A stretch of 64,000 nucleotides of DNA from JAKFDK01 sp036676195 (GCA_036676195.1 JAKFDK010000098.1:1-64000); one strand, 5' to 3'; shown: positions 32,815 to 42,388, counted from the stretch's first letter. The notes: generated by a model from the sequence alone, not told the origin. Translations and numbers: made by a program.

Positions 32815-33009
32815 GCCCAGGAACGGCTCAGGGGTCCATGGCATTTTGGCCCATGAAAGCCCTGCGGGTTCCGCGGCCCTGGCCGTTATTATTCTCCCGC
32901 CGCCGCAGACCCGGCGAACCCTGGAGCCCATCGACTGGTCGGCCGGCATCCTCAGCATGACCCGCTGTCCGGGGCAGACTCCGGGCGGCGGAAGGGCCGC
33001 ATGGCGCAA

Positions 33010-34020
33010 TCAGGCGGTCAGGGCCGCCAGGTCCTCGGGCCGGACCACAGTAGCATGGCGCCGCACCTGGCTCAGGCTCCAGTTGTCCAGCAGGTCCCCG
33101 GGCATGACCCGGGTCCCCGGTGGCACCAGGCCGCTGAGTGCGGCCAGGTAGCCCACCACCGCCTCCGGCCGGACCCCGGCCTGCCGCAGCCCGGCAATAG
33201 CCACCGAGCCGTGGCGCTTGCTCAGGCGGCTGCCGTCCGGCCCGGTCAGCAGCGGCACATGGGCATATTGGGGCGGGGTCAGGCCCAGGGCGCGCAGCAG
33301 CAGCAGTTGCCGCGGCGTCGAGTCGGTCAGATCATCGCCGCGCAGCACGTGGGTAATGCCCATGGCGGCGTCGTCAACGGCCACGGCCAACTGATAGGCC
33401 GCCACCCCGTCCGCCCGCCACACCACAAAATCGCCTCCGCGGGCACCGGGATCAAAGGTACAGGGGCCGAGCAGCAGGTCAGTAAAGGTTACCGGCCCTG
33501 GCTCCACCCGGAACCGCCAGGCCGGCTGCCGGCAGGCGGCGGCCCGGGCGGCGGCGTCGGCCGGAGCGAGCGCCCGGCAGGTGCCGGGGTAGCGAGGGCC
33601 TTCCTCACCGGCATGGGGCGCTCCGGCCGCCCGGGTTACCTCGGCGCGGCTGCAGTAGCAACGGTAGGTATGGCCGGTGGCGGCCAGCCGGGCTAGCGCC
33701 TCGCGGTACAGGTCTGCCCGCAGACTCTGCACGTACGGGGCACACAGGCCGGGGCGACCGGGTCCCTCGTCCCAGTCCAGCCCCAGCCAGGACAGGTCGG
33801 ACAGAAGCCCGGCGGCCAGCTCCGGGCGGCACCGGGCCGGATCCAGGTCCTCCATCCGCAGCAGCAGGTCCCCGCCTGCCGCCCTGACCTGCAACCAGGC
33901 CAACAGGGCCGTACGGGCATTGCCCAGGTGCATCAGACCGGTGGGGCTGGGGGCGAACCGCCCCCGCACCCGGCCGCCCGGGGTCGGGTACGGGTTGCCG
34001 GGCGGTGCAGCGGCTGCCAT
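33010..34020 (-). CDS. gluQ: Glutamyl-Q tRNA(Asp) synthetase
   Basis: A 336-residue truncated paralogue of glutamyl-tRNA synthetase that attaches glutamate to queuosine in tRNA-Asp. It has the class I motif HLGN in FAPSPTGLMHLGNART and the KMSKS-like RLSKRHG. Zinc-ligand cysteines lie in RCYCSRAEV and YPGTC, as in GluQ. It lacks the anticodon-binding domain of GltX; the length of about 330 is slightly above the usual 300. Start ATG 34020 has GGGAGGAG upstream. The normal role is modification of queuosine-34. Confidence 0.9.
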   Translation of the reverse strand: MAAAAPPGNPYPTPGGRVRGRFAPSPTGLMHLGNARTALLAWLQVRAAGGDLLLRMEDLDPARCRPELAAGLLSDLSWLGLDWDEGPGRPGLCAPYVQSLRADLYREALARLAATGHTYRCYCSRAEVTRAAGAPHAGEEGPRYPGTCRALAPADAAARAAACRQPAWRFRVEPGPVTFTDLLLGPCTFDPGARGGDFVVWRADGVAAYQLAVAVDDAAMGITHVLRGDDLTDSTPRQLLLLRALGLTPPQYAHVPLLTGPDGSRLSKRHGSVAIAGLRQAGVRPEAVVGYLAALSGLVPPGTRVMPGDLLDNWSLSQVRRHATVVRPEDLAALTA

Positions 34021-34182
34021 CTCGGCACTCCTCCCTGCGCTGAGGCAATCGCCTTATTTTAACACACGCCCGGGCAGACCCCGCCTGCTTCAGCGCGCCC
34101 ATGCTGACACGGTAAGGGGAATCGGGATAATTCCTCGCCAGCAACATAAGAATACCCTGGGAGATTGCCCGGGGGTGAAAAT

Positions 34183-34794
34183 GTGGAGGACGAGCGCCGG
34201 GATCGTCGCTACCGGCCCGGCAGTCGGCTGTGGGTCCCGGACCAGGCCCCGGAACGGGTCCGCAGCCTTGCCGACTGGGTAGAGCGGATTTTGCTGCAAC
34301 TGGTGATTCTGGGCCTTGTCGCCCTGGTTCTGGTGCAGGCACTCTGGACCCAGCCGACTTTACGCAAATGGGCGGTCCTGGCTGATCAACTCGAAGGGGT
34401 AAACTGGGGCGAACTGCTGCCCCGGCGATCAGCCGACCTGAGCCCGCCGGCGTCAGGCAACGCTGCCGCCCTGGCGGCCGGGGCAGCCAACGGCCCCGCC
34501 CGGGCGGTGACCGGCCGGGTACCGACTGGACAGGTCACCGTGATGCTGATGAGCCGGCGCAGCGCTCCCGGAGTGAAACTGCTGGTCGACGGCCTTCCAG
34601 TGGCCGAATTCAGCCGCGGCGCCGCCTCTGTAAAGGTACTGCCCGGGCAGCAGCTTGCAGTCGACGGCCGGGCCGAGCCCACCACTCTGACCTTTCGGGT
34701 GGTGGCCACCAGCGACTTGCAGGAACCGGCTCTGGGCACGCAGGTGATCACTTTCGGGGACTTACGGCCCCTGGGGACGGCCCGGACCCGCTGA
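34183..34794 (+). CDS. Hypothetical membrane-anchored protein
   Basis: A 203-residue protein with an arginine-rich cytoplasmic start (EDERRDRRYRPGSR). One transmembrane helix is at about 42-60 (LLQLVILGLVALVLVQALW). An alanine/glycine-rich linker leads to a C-terminal beta-rich domain of about 85 residues outside the membrane (GQVTVMLMSRRSAPGVKLLV). GTG 34183 follows GGGGGTGA closely. The family is unknown to me. It sits upstream of lgt but is separated from it by a probable promoter region, so a link is not implied. Confidence 0.7.
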   Translation: MEDERRDRRYRPGSRLWVPDQAPERVRSLADWVERILLQLVILGLVALVLVQALWTQPTLRKWAVLADQLEGVNWGELLPRRSADLSPPASGNAAALAAGAANGPARAVTGRVPTGQVTVMLMSRRSAPGVKLLVDGLPVAEFSRGAASVKVLPGQQLAVDGRAEPTTLTFRVVATSDLQEPALGTQVITFGDLRPLGTARTR

Positions 34795-34899
34795 GCGGTA
34801 TATACAGCTATAGGCGAACAGTCCAAAATACCGTAGAAATTGCGGCGGACGGACGGTGGGTATGGTACTCTGGTGGTGAGACAAGAGGAGGTCTTGAGC

Positions 34900-35742
34900 T
34901 TGTCCATTGCCACCCTGGCAGCCCTTGACCCGATTGCCCTGCGCCTTGGCCCCCTGTCGGTTCGCTGGTACGGGATCATTATCATGTCTGCCGTCGTCCT
35001 GGCGGTCTGGCTGGGCCAGCGCGAGGCCAGACGACGCGGGCTTGACCCGGAGTTCATGTCAGAACTGGCCCTCTGGGCGGTACCCATTGGCTTTCTGGGC
35101 GCCCGGCTGTACGAGGTGTTCATCCTGCAGTGGCCCTACTACAGCCAGCACCCCGCTGACATCCTGGCGATCTGGAAGGGTGGCCTGGCCATTCACGGCG
35201 GCGTTATCGCCGGTGTGGCGGCCGGCATTGTCTTCACCGTCCGGCGCGGCGCCAGCGTCCTGGAGTGGGGAGATATCATCGCACCGGGGATTCTGCTGGC
35301 TCAGGCCCTGGGCCGGTGGGGAAACTTCTTTAACCAGGAAGCGTACGGCGACCCGGCGCCGGCCTGGGTCATGAACCTGTTGCCGGAATTCATCCGTGAG
35401 GGCATGTGGATTGACGGACTCTACCGCCATCCGACCTTCCTGTACGAGAGCCTGTGGAACCTGGCCGGCGGCCTGTTTCTGGTGTACTTGCAAAAGCGCC
35501 GGCGGCTGCCGCCGGGCGCCGTGTTTTTTGCTTACTGGATCGTGTACAATGCCGGCCGGCTGGTCATTGAGAGTATTCGGGTTGACAGCAGTTTCACCGC
35601 CGGGGGCCTGCGCGTAGCGCAGGTCATGTCGGTGGCGCTGATTCTTGTGGGCGCCGTTGGATTGGCCTGGGTTACCTTGCGGCGTTCCCCGGCCGTTTCC
35701 GGTCCGGCCGAACAGTCAAATCAGCCGGATACTGACCGTTAG
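34900..35742 (+). CDS. lgt: Prolipoprotein diacylglyceryl transferase
   Basis: A 280-residue inner-membrane enzyme that transfers diacylglycerol from phosphatidylglycerol to the lipobox cysteine. It has seven hydrophobic segments, HGGVIAGVAAG, and the Lgt signature GRWGNFFNQEAYG with its essential arginine. RHPTFLYESLWN and RLVIESIRVD are typical near the end. TTG 34900 has AGGAGG 8 bases upstream. Substrates in this window include the lipoproteins at 9411 and 46815. Confidence 0.95.
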   Translation: MSIATLAALDPIALRLGPLSVRWYGIIIMSAVVLAVWLGQREARRRGLDPEFMSELALWAVPIGFLGARLYEVFILQWPYYSQHPADILAIWKGGLAIHGGVIAGVAAGIVFTVRRGASVLEWGDIIAPGILLAQALGRWGNFFNQEAYGDPAPAWVMNLLPEFIREGMWIDGLYRHPTFLYESLWNLAGGLFLVYLQKRRRLPPGAVFFAYWIVYNAGRLVIESIRVDSSFTAGGLRVAQVMSVALILVGAVGLAWVTLRRSPAVSGPAEQSNQPDTDR

Positions 35743-35888
35743 GCCGGGATTCTTGCAATACGTTTCACAGTTTCAGGAGATGGAGCAGGAAACGCCGGTG
35801 TTTAGGGAGAATATTCGTAGGCCGCCGGAGGCCAAAAGACGAAAGTTTGGCACTCCGGTAGATCGGTGCAAAAGGGCGAAAGGTCAAG
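35743..35888 (+). promoter_or_regulatory. Structured 5' region upstream of aroH
   Basis: This 146-base gap contains the hairpin GGCC-GCCGGA-GGCC followed by GGCAC...GTGC with short A-rich joints and GGCGAAAGG just before ATG 35889. It could be a structured leader. I cannot match it to a known riboswitch class. Confidence 0.25.
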
Positions 35889-36257
35889 ATGATACGAGGC
35901 ATTCGCGGCGCCACCACTGTTGAAGTGAACGACAAAGAGGCTATCATCAGTGCCACCGAAGAGTTATTAGAGGAGATCGCGCAGCACAATGAATTCCACC
36001 CGGACGACATTGCCAGCGCTCTCTTCACGGTCACGACCGAGTTAAACGCGACATTTCCGGCTGAAGCTGCCCGCAAGCGTGGCTGGCTCTGGGTGCCCAT
36101 GCTGTGCGCAACGGAGATTCCGGTGCCCGGCAGCCTCCCCATGTGTATACGGGTGCTGATTCACCTGAACACCCACAAGAGCCCGCAGGAAATTCGGCAT
36201 GTCTACCTGCGTCGGGCCGTGCGCCTGCGGCCGGATTGGAGTGGAAACTCAGCTTGA
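35889..36257 (+). CDS. aroH: Chorismate mutase, AroH type
   Basis: A 122-residue trimeric chorismate mutase making prephenate for tyrosine and phenylalanine. It starts MIRGIRGATTVE, the AroH signature with the active-site arginine, and has ELNATFPAEAAR, the PMLCATEIPVPGSLPMCIRV active-site segment (Glu and Arg), and a C-terminal VYLRRAVRLRPD. Length is normal. It overlaps cmk, so aroH-cmk-plsC form an operon. Confidence 0.95.
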   Translation: MIRGIRGATTVEVNDKEAIISATEELLEEIAQHNEFHPDDIASALFTVTTELNATFPAEAARKRGWLWVPMLCATEIPVPGSLPMCIRVLIHLNTHKSPQEIRHVYLRRAVRLRPDWSGNSA

Positions 36258-36931
36258 GCCAGCAAGGGCAGACCCGGCCACTCATCATCGCAATGGACGG
36301 ACCGGCCGGCGCAGGCAAGAGTACTGTTGCCCGACTGGTGGCTGAAGGCCTGGGCTATCTTTACATCGATACCGGTGCCATGTATCGGGCGATCACCCTG
36401 AAGGCCATGCGCCGGGAAGTTGACCTGCAGTCATCCGCCGCCCTGGGCCATCTGGTCGCCGCCACCCACGTATCCCTGGAGCGGGGTCACGCCGGCTATC
36501 GTGTCCGCCTGGACGGTGAAGATGTCACCCAGGCCATTCGGTCCCCGGAGGTATCACGCAACGTCTCTGCCGTAGCCGCCGTAACCGCGGTGCGTGAGCG
36601 CCTGGTAGAGTTGCAGCGGGGACTGGCCGGTGGTGGCGGCGTAGTGATGGACGGCCGGGATATCGGCAGCCATGTACTGCCGCACGCGGACCGGAAATTC
36701 TATATCACCGCGAGCCTGCAGGAACGTGCCCGGCGGCGCCACGCCGAACTGGCAGCGGCCGGTCACCCGATTCCCATAGCGGAGTTGGAGGCGGAAATTG
36801 CCCGACGCGACGAGCAGGACACCACCCGGGCCGTCAGCCCGCTGATTCGGGTGCCGGATGCGATCCTGATCGATACCACCGGTCAGACGGTGGATGAGGT
36901 GGTGACGCGGATCCTTGAGTACTGTACGTAA
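36254..36931 (+). CDS. cmk: Cytidylate kinase
   Basis: A 225-residue (d)CMP kinase. Walker A is GPAGAGKS at 16-23. YIDTGAMYRA, VVMDGRDIGSHVLP and ARRRHAEL follow, with the lid arginines. TTG 36254 overlaps the aroH stop. Earlier in-frame codons lie inside aroH. The length then fits the family. It is coupled to plsC by a 17-base overlap. Confidence 0.94.
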   Translation: MSQQGQTRPLIIAMDGPAGAGKSTVARLVAEGLGYLYIDTGAMYRAITLKAMRREVDLQSSAALGHLVAATHVSLERGHAGYRVRLDGEDVTQAIRSPEVSRNVSAVAAVTAVRERLVELQRGLAGGGGVVMDGRDIGSHVLPHADRKFYITASLQERARRRHAELAAAGHPIPIAELEAEIARRDEQDTTRAVSPLIRVPDAILIDTTGQTVDEVVTRILEYCT

Positions 36932-37538
36932 AGCAGCCTATTGGTTTTTCCGGAACCTGCTGTTGCTTTACATTCGCCTTTTCTATCGTTTACGTATTGA
37001 GGGACGGGAAAACTTGCCGCCGGGCGGTGCGGTGATTCTGTATGCCAACCATGGTTCATGGCTGGACATCCCGCTGATGGGTGCGGCCAGTCACCGGATC
37101 GTGCGTTTTATGGCCAAGGCCGAACTGTTCAAGATCCCGGTGGTGGGGCCGGTCGTCTCCTTCCTGGGCTCGTTTCCGGTGCACCGGGGTGAACCGGACC
37201 GCCAGGCCGTGAAGCAGGCCCTGGCCATCCTGAAAGAAGGCAGTGTGCTGGGTATCTTTCCGGAAGGGACCCGGAGCAAGACCGGTGTCATGGGACGGGC
37301 GGAACCGGGCACCGCGTATCTGCTCTGGAAGTCCGGGGCCACCGCGGTCCCGATCGGGATCAGTTCCCGTTACCATCTGTTCGGCAAGGTCGTGGTCCGG
37401 GTGGGACGGCCTCTGAATACCGCCGGCATCCTGCCGGCCCGGCCGGCGGCCGAGGACCTGCAGAGGGTGGCGGATCACATGATGGCGGCCGCAGCCGCCC
37501 TGTTGGACTCCGGTCTGTTACGCAAGGCAGGAGGCTAG
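36915..37538 (+). CDS. plsC: 1-acyl-sn-glycerol-3-phosphate acyltransferase
   Basis: A 207-residue membrane-associated acyltransferase making phosphatidate. The catalytic H-x4-D is in YANHGSWLD, the glycerol-phosphate motif is FPEGTRS, and FLGSFPVHRGEPD and GATAVPIGI are typical. One hydrophobic segment near the start (YWFFRNLLLLYIRLFY) associates with the membrane. TTG 36915 lies inside cmk. The order cmk-plsC-rpsA is common in Firmicutes. Confidence 0.93.
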   Translation: MSTVRKAAYWFFRNLLLLYIRLFYRLRIEGRENLPPGGAVILYANHGSWLDIPLMGAASHRIVRFMAKAELFKIPVVGPVVSFLGSFPVHRGEPDRQAVKQALAILKEGSVLGIFPEGTRSKTGVMGRAEPGTAYLLWKSGATAVPIGISSRYHLFGKVVVRVGRPLNTAGILPARPAAEDLQRVADHMMAAAAALLDSGLLRKAGG

Positions 37539-37599
37539 TGTTGGCCCGCCTGCGGGTCAGCCTGATCGTGCACCCAGCATCCCTGAGGAGGTCTTTGTT

Positions 37600-38808
37600 G
37601 TGGAAACCGAGCGTGATGATCAACAGCAACTGGTGAGCGCTAATAACGATGCAGCGGATGAGCGGGCACAATTGGAAGCGGCTTTGCGCGTTCCGAAAGT
37701 AGAGGAAATCATCACAGGCAGGGTCGTCCACGTCTCTGCAGATCAGGTGCTGGTGGACGTGGGGTATAAGTCCGAAGGCACCATCACCAGGAATGAACTG
37801 ATCCATCGCCCCATCGATTCCTGTGACCAGGTAGTACGACTGGGTGATGAAATTCAGGTCATGGTGCTGACGGTGGATGCCCATGGCGAAGGTGGCCTGC
37901 GGCTCTCCAAGCGGCGGGCCGACGAGCGGGCCGCCTGGCAGCGGGTCGAGGAGTGGAACCAGAAAGGTGAGACCGTGGAAGCTCAGGTGACCGAGGCCGT
38001 CAAGGGCGGCCTGGTGGTCGACCTGGGGCTGCGGGCCTTCCTTCCTGCCTCCCAGGTAGAGCGCGGCTATGTCAATGACCTGTCCAAATACGTCGGTCAG
38101 GTCATCCGGGTCAAGATCCTGGAGATTGACCGCAAGAAGAATCGGGTGATCCTTTCCCGCAAGAAGGTGCTGGAAGAGGAGCGTGACCAGGCCAAGGCGA
38201 CCTTCTGGGACTCGGTGGAGGAAGGTCAGATCCGTCTTGGCACCGTCAAGAGCCTGACCGACTTTGGCGCCTTCGTCGACCTGGGCGGCGTGGATGGCCT
38301 GCTGCACGTTTCGGAAATGTCGTATGGACGGGTGAAAAACTCGGCTGAGGTCCTGAGTGAAGGCGAGGAGATCAAGGTCAAGGTGCTGCGGCTGGACCGG
38401 GAGAAGGGCAAGGTCTCCCTGGGACTGAAACAGGTGCTGCCAGACCCCTGGCAGGCGGTGGCCGAGCGCTATCCCGAAGGTTCTGTTGTTACCGGCAGGG
38501 TGGCCAGGCTGGCAACCTTCGGCGCCTTTGTGGAGCTGGAGCCTGGCATTGACGGGCTGGTCCATATCAGCCAGTTGGCTGACCGCCGGGTGCTCAGGCC
38601 GGACGAGGTGGTTCAGCCCGGGCAGACGGTCCGGGTGAAGGTGACCCAGGTCAAGCCTGAGGACCGGCGCATCAGCCTGTCGCTGCGTGAGGCAGACGAC
38701 GCCGCCGCTGCGGCCGGAGTGGCGTCAGATTCCGAAGCAGCAGCGGATTCCGAAGCGGCAGCAGATGCCGAAGTGGCAGCGGATTCCGAAGCGACGGCAG
38801 AGGAATAA
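37600..38808 (+). CDS. rpsA: 30S ribosomal protein S1 (four S1 domains)
   Basis: A 402-residue RNA-binding protein with four S1/OB domains, starting at about 46 (ITGRVVHVSADQVLVDVGYK), 128 (VEAQVTEAVKGGLVVDLGLR), 213 (IRLGTVKSLTDFGAFVDLGG) and 299 (VVTGRVARLATFGAFVELEP). The last 30 residues are an acidic repeat (DSEAAADSEAAADAEVAADS). GTG 37600 has GAGGAGG upstream. In Firmicutes this form may be a translation-associated S1 rather than an essential one. The ispH gene often found just upstream is absent here. Confidence 0.9.
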   Translation: METERDDQQQLVSANNDAADERAQLEAALRVPKVEEIITGRVVHVSADQVLVDVGYKSEGTITRNELIHRPIDSCDQVVRLGDEIQVMVLTVDAHGEGGLRLSKRRADERAAWQRVEEWNQKGETVEAQVTEAVKGGLVVDLGLRAFLPASQVERGYVNDLSKYVGQVIRVKILEIDRKKNRVILSRKKVLEEERDQAKATFWDSVEEGQIRLGTVKSLTDFGAFVDLGGVDGLLHVSEMSYGRVKNSAEVLSEGEEIKVKVLRLDREKGKVSLGLKQVLPDPWQAVAERYPEGSVVTGRVARLATFGAFVELEPGIDGLVHISQLADRRVLRPDEVVQPGQTVRVKVTQVKPEDRRISLSLREADDAAAAAGVASDSEAAADSEAAADAEVAADSEATAEE

Positions 38809-38817
38809 CCGGTCCGG

Positions 38818-38842
38818 TGCCCCCTCACCCAACGAGGGGGCA
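38818..38842 (+). terminator. Terminator after rpsA
   Basis: TGCCCCCTC (38818-38826) pairs perfectly with GAGGGGGCA (38834-38842) with a 7-base loop, followed by TTGTCTATT. It lies 9 bases after the stop. Confidence 0.75.
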
Positions 38843-38892
38843 TTGTCTATTCCCACAAGGGAGTCTGGCTGCCCCTGTCGAACCTTCGACCC

Positions 38893-41349
38893 ATGGAGAA
38901 CAAACCCCTGATTATCACTGAGAAGCCAAGCGCCGCCCGCGCCATCGCCGAGGCTCTTGGCGGCTTTGGGCGTGCCCAGAACTATTTGGAAAGCAACCAA
39001 TACTATCTGTCCTGGGCCGTGGGTCACCTGGTGGAAATGGCCCAACCGGAAGACTACGACCCGCGTTGGAAGCGCTGGAGCCTGGACACGCTCCCGATTG
39101 TCCCCTCGCATTTCCGGCTCAAGGTGGCTGCCCGGACCCGGGGCCAGTTCCAGGTGCTGGCGCGGCTGGCCCAGCGGGCGAGTTACCTGATCAACGCCTG
39201 CGACGCCGGGCGGGAGGGTGAACTGATTTTCCGCGAGATCGTGGCCGTGGCCGATGTGCACGTGCCCGTCAAACGACTCTGGGTCTCCTCGCTCACCCGT
39301 GAGGCGATCCGGCGCGGCTTTGCCGAAATCAAACCGGCGGCGGAATACGACCGCCTGTATCAGAGCGCACTCTGCCGTTCCCGTGGCGACTGGCTGGTGG
39401 GCCTGAATGCCACCCGGGCGTTTACCACCCGCTTTGGCGAACTGCTGTCAGTGGGGCGGGTGCAAACTCCCACGCTGGCCCTGATGGTCCGCCGGGAGCA
39501 GGAGATCCGCAACTTCCGGTCCGAGCCGTACTGGGAGGTGTTGGCCCAGTTTGGGTCCGCGGTGGGGACCACCTACAGGGGCAAATGGTTTTCGCCCGAA
39601 TCCGACCGCCTGCCCAGCGGGGAATTGGCGCTGGCGGTGGCCGAACGTGTCCGGGCGGCCGGCCGTGGCCACGTGGAGACGGTCACCCACAAGGAAGTAG
39701 CCGAACGGCCGCCCCAGCTATTCGACCTCACCAGCCTGCAGCGGGAAGCCAACCGTCGCTTCGGCCTGACGGCGGCCGCCACCCTCAAGGCCGCCCAGAG
39801 TCTGTATGAGGCCAAAGTAATCACCTACCCCCGTACCGACAGCCGTTACCTGACCAGAGACCTGGCGGCCCGGGTCGAGCGCCCGCTCAACGCCCTGGCC
39901 GAGGTGGCGACCTACGCACCGCTGATGGACGGGGTCGAGGTCCGCCGGATCTGGAGTGGGCGGGTGGTGAACGATGCCCGGGTGACCGACCACCATGCCA
40001 TCATCCCCACCGGTGAGTCGGTACCTGCCCTGGACGGGGCAGCGGCCCGGATTTTCGACCTGGTGGCCCGCCGCTTTCTGGCCAACTTTTACCCGGATGC
40101 CCGATTTGAGGACACCGAGGTGATCACCGCGGTGGCGGCAGATCGCTTCCGCTCCCGGGGCCGGGTCACCCGAGACCAAGGCTGGCAGGCGGTGGAAAGG
40201 CCGCCCGCCCCGACCCGTACCAAACGCGGGGGCGGCGAGGGCGAGGGGACCGACGAGGCCCCGCCGGAGCCTTTGCCGGCGCTGCATGCCGGTGTGGATG
40301 TGGCGGTTGGCCAGGTGCAGGTGGAAAAGAAGGAAACCCAGCCTCCGCGCCGGTACACCGAGGGGACCTTGCTGGCGGCCATGGAGCATGCCGGGCGCGC
40401 CATCGAAGATGATGCTCTGAAGGAAGCGATGAAGGGGCGGGGGCTGGGCACCCCTGCCACCCGCGCCGCCATTATCGAGCGGCTCAAACAGGTTGGCTAC
40501 ATCGACCGTCAGGGCAAGCTCCTGCTCCCCACTGACAAGGGCGAGCGACTGGTTGGTCTGGCCGAGGCCGCCGGCGCCCAGGTGCTACTCAGTGCCGAAC
40601 TGACCGGCGAGTGGGAAAAGCATATCGCCGACATCCAGGCCGGCGCATACGACCCGGACCGGCTCCTGCGCGAGATGCAGGGTCTGGCGGTGCAGGTGGT
40701 CGAACAGGTCCGGCGCAGCAACGCCACCGCCAGGCCGCAGGCAGCGGCAGAGGGCGAAGAGACCGGCCCGCGCACCAGGGCGCAGCGGGGCCGCTCCCGT
40801 GGAGCCGCGGCAACCGCCATTGTGCAGGGACACGCCCTGCCCGCCGGACCGCTTCCCGAACCCGTGGGCCTGAGTGCCGGGGTATGCCCGCGCTGCCGGG
40901 GCCGGGTGGAAAAGCAGATCCGGGATTGGCGCTGCACCGGCTCCGGCTGCCAGTTGCGCATCCCGGGCTGGCTCTGCGGCAAGGCCATTGGGCTGGACCT
41001 GGCGGGGGTGTTGCTGCGGGAGGGCCGCACACCGGTGGTGCACGACTTTGTCTCCCCCCGCACCGGCAAGAAGTTTGACGCCTATCTGGTACTGCAGGAA
41101 TGGGACGTCGGGTTCGAGTTTCCGGCTTCCCGGCGTGGCCGGCGCGGGGCACCGCGCCGCAAGGCCGACGCCGCCGACACCGCCGACGCCGCCGGGGAAC
41201 CGGCGGCGGCCGGCCAGGCCACCCGCCGGAGCACAAGGGCCCCGCGGGCCGCGGCGGACACGCCGGCACCCCCGGCAACCCCGGCCCGGCCGCGTAGCAG
41301 CGGCAAGACGAGGAGGAGAGCACCCGGTGCGGCAGAAGCGGAAGATTGA
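38893..41349 (+). CDS. topB: Type IA DNA topoisomerase (TopB / topoisomerase III-like)
   Basis: An 818-residue topoisomerase. The TOPRIM domain starts LIITEKPSAARAIAEALGG and has ACDAGREGELIFR. The catalytic tyrosine is Y312 in ITYPRTDSRYL. The C-terminal region has a degenerate zinc ribbon (CPRCRGRVEKQIRDW, then CTGSGC). After it come about 75 low-complexity residues rich in Ala, Pro and Arg (KADAADTADAAGEPAAA). ATG 38893 has no good ribosome site nearby, but a CTG in frame (38872) follows AAGGGAG closely, so the real start may be a few codons earlier. The end overlaps fni. Confidence 0.92.
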   Translation: MENKPLIITEKPSAARAIAEALGGFGRAQNYLESNQYYLSWAVGHLVEMAQPEDYDPRWKRWSLDTLPIVPSHFRLKVAARTRGQFQVLARLAQRASYLINACDAGREGELIFREIVAVADVHVPVKRLWVSSLTREAIRRGFAEIKPAAEYDRLYQSALCRSRGDWLVGLNATRAFTTRFGELLSVGRVQTPTLALMVRREQEIRNFRSEPYWEVLAQFGSAVGTTYRGKWFSPESDRLPSGELALAVAERVRAAGRGHVETVTHKEVAERPPQLFDLTSLQREANRRFGLTAAATLKAAQSLYEAKVITYPRTDSRYLTRDLAARVERPLNALAEVATYAPLMDGVEVRRIWSGRVVNDARVTDHHAIIPTGESVPALDGAAARIFDLVARRFLANFYPDARFEDTEVITAVAADRFRSRGRVTRDQGWQAVERPPAPTRTKRGGGEGEGTDEAPPEPLPALHAGVDVAVGQVQVEKKETQPPRRYTEGTLLAAMEHAGRAIEDDALKEAMKGRGLGTPATRAAIIERLKQVGYIDRQGKLLLPTDKGERLVGLAEAAGAQVLLSAELTGEWEKHIADIQAGAYDPDRLLREMQGLAVQVVEQVRRSNATARPQAAAEGEETGPRTRAQRGRSRGAAATAIVQGHALPAGPLPEPVGLSAGVCPRCRGRVEKQIRDWRCTGSGCQLRIPGWLCGKAIGLDLAGVLLREGRTPVVHDFVSPRTGKKFDAYLVLQEWDVGFEFPASRRGRRGAPRRKADAADTADAAGEPAAAGQATRRSTRAPRAAADTPAPPATPARPRSSGKTRRRAPGAAEAED

Positions 41350-42388
41350 CCACGTTCGGCTGGCCCTGGCAGAGCCGGTGAGCGGGCGGGGCCTGCACGA
41401 TCTCGTATTAGTGCACAATAGCCTGCCCGAAGCAGCCTGGGACGAGGTGGATCTGTCCACCGACCTGCTGGGCTGCCGGCTGGCACAGCCGATCATCATC
41501 AACGCCATGACCGGCGGAGCGTCCGCCGTCGGAAATATTAACCGCGACCTGGCCCGGGTGGCTCGGTCGCTGGGACTGGCCATGGCGGTGGGGTCCGAGC
41601 GGGCCGGTCTGGAGGACCCGGCGGTGGCCGAGACCTACAAGGTGGTGCGGGAGGAACACCCCGACGGGGTGGTGCTGGGCAACCTCGGGGCCGGCGCTAA
41701 CCTGGCCGATGCCCGCCTGGCCATGGACATGGTGCAGGCAGACATCCTGCAAATTCATCTGAATGCGCCGCAGGAACTGGCCATGGCCGAGGGCGACCGG
41801 GACTTCCGCGGGCAACTGGCGGCCATCGCTGACCTGACCGCGGCCGGCCTGCCCGTACTGGTCAAGGAGTGCGGCTTCGGCATGAGCCGGGAAACGGCCG
41901 TCCGCCTGTACCAGGCCGGCGTCCGGGCCATCGACATCAGCGGCTATGGCGGTACCAACTTTGCCCGCATTGAGGCGCGCCGGACCGGTGCCACCCTGGA
42001 CCCGGGCCTGGAGGGGTGGGGCATTCCCACTGCCGCCAGCCTGCTCGAAGTCACCGGGGCCGGGCTGGCCGGGCTGGAGGTGGTGGCCTCCGGGGGCATC
42101 GGCCATGGCAGTGAGGCGGCGGCTGTCCTGGCCGCCGGCGCCGTGGCGGTGGGAATGGCCGGGCCGGTGCTGCGGGCGCTGCACACGGGCGCCGTGGACG
42201 GGTGCCGGGCCTTCCTTGCGCAGGTCCTGTCCAGCCTGCGGTCAGCGGTGCTGCTGACCGGGGCCCGCAACCTGGCCGAGCTGCGGCAACGGCCGCTGCT
42301 GGTTCGGGGTGAAACGGCCGCCTGGTGCCGGGCCCGGGGCGTGGATATCGACGCATACGCCCGGCGCGGACCGCAGTCGACCGGCTAA
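41327..42388 (+). CDS. fni: Type 2 isopentenyl-diphosphate delta-isomerase (FMN-dependent)
   Basis: A 353-residue FMN- and NADPH-dependent isomerase that interconverts IPP and DMAPP. It opens RQKRKIDHVRLAL, and has NAMTGGA, AVGSERAGL, LQIHLNAPQEL, VLVKECGFGMS, DISGYGGTNFARIEA and SGGIGHGSEAA. These cover the FMN- and substrate-binding motifs. GTG 41327 follows AGGAGGA and lies within the last 23 bases of topB. Length is normal. Confidence 0.95.
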   Translation: MRQKRKIDHVRLALAEPVSGRGLHDLVLVHNSLPEAAWDEVDLSTDLLGCRLAQPIIINAMTGGASAVGNINRDLARVARSLGLAMAVGSERAGLEDPAVAETYKVVREEHPDGVVLGNLGAGANLADARLAMDMVQADILQIHLNAPQELAMAEGDRDFRGQLAAIADLTAAGLPVLVKECGFGMSRETAVRLYQAGVRAIDISGYGGTNFARIEARRTGATLDPGLEGWGIPTAASLLEVTGAGLAGLEVVASGGIGHGSEAAAVLAAGAVAVGMAGPVLRALHTGAVDGCRAFLAQVLSSLRSAVLLTGARNLAELRQRPLLVRGETAAWCRARGVDIDAYARRGPQSTG

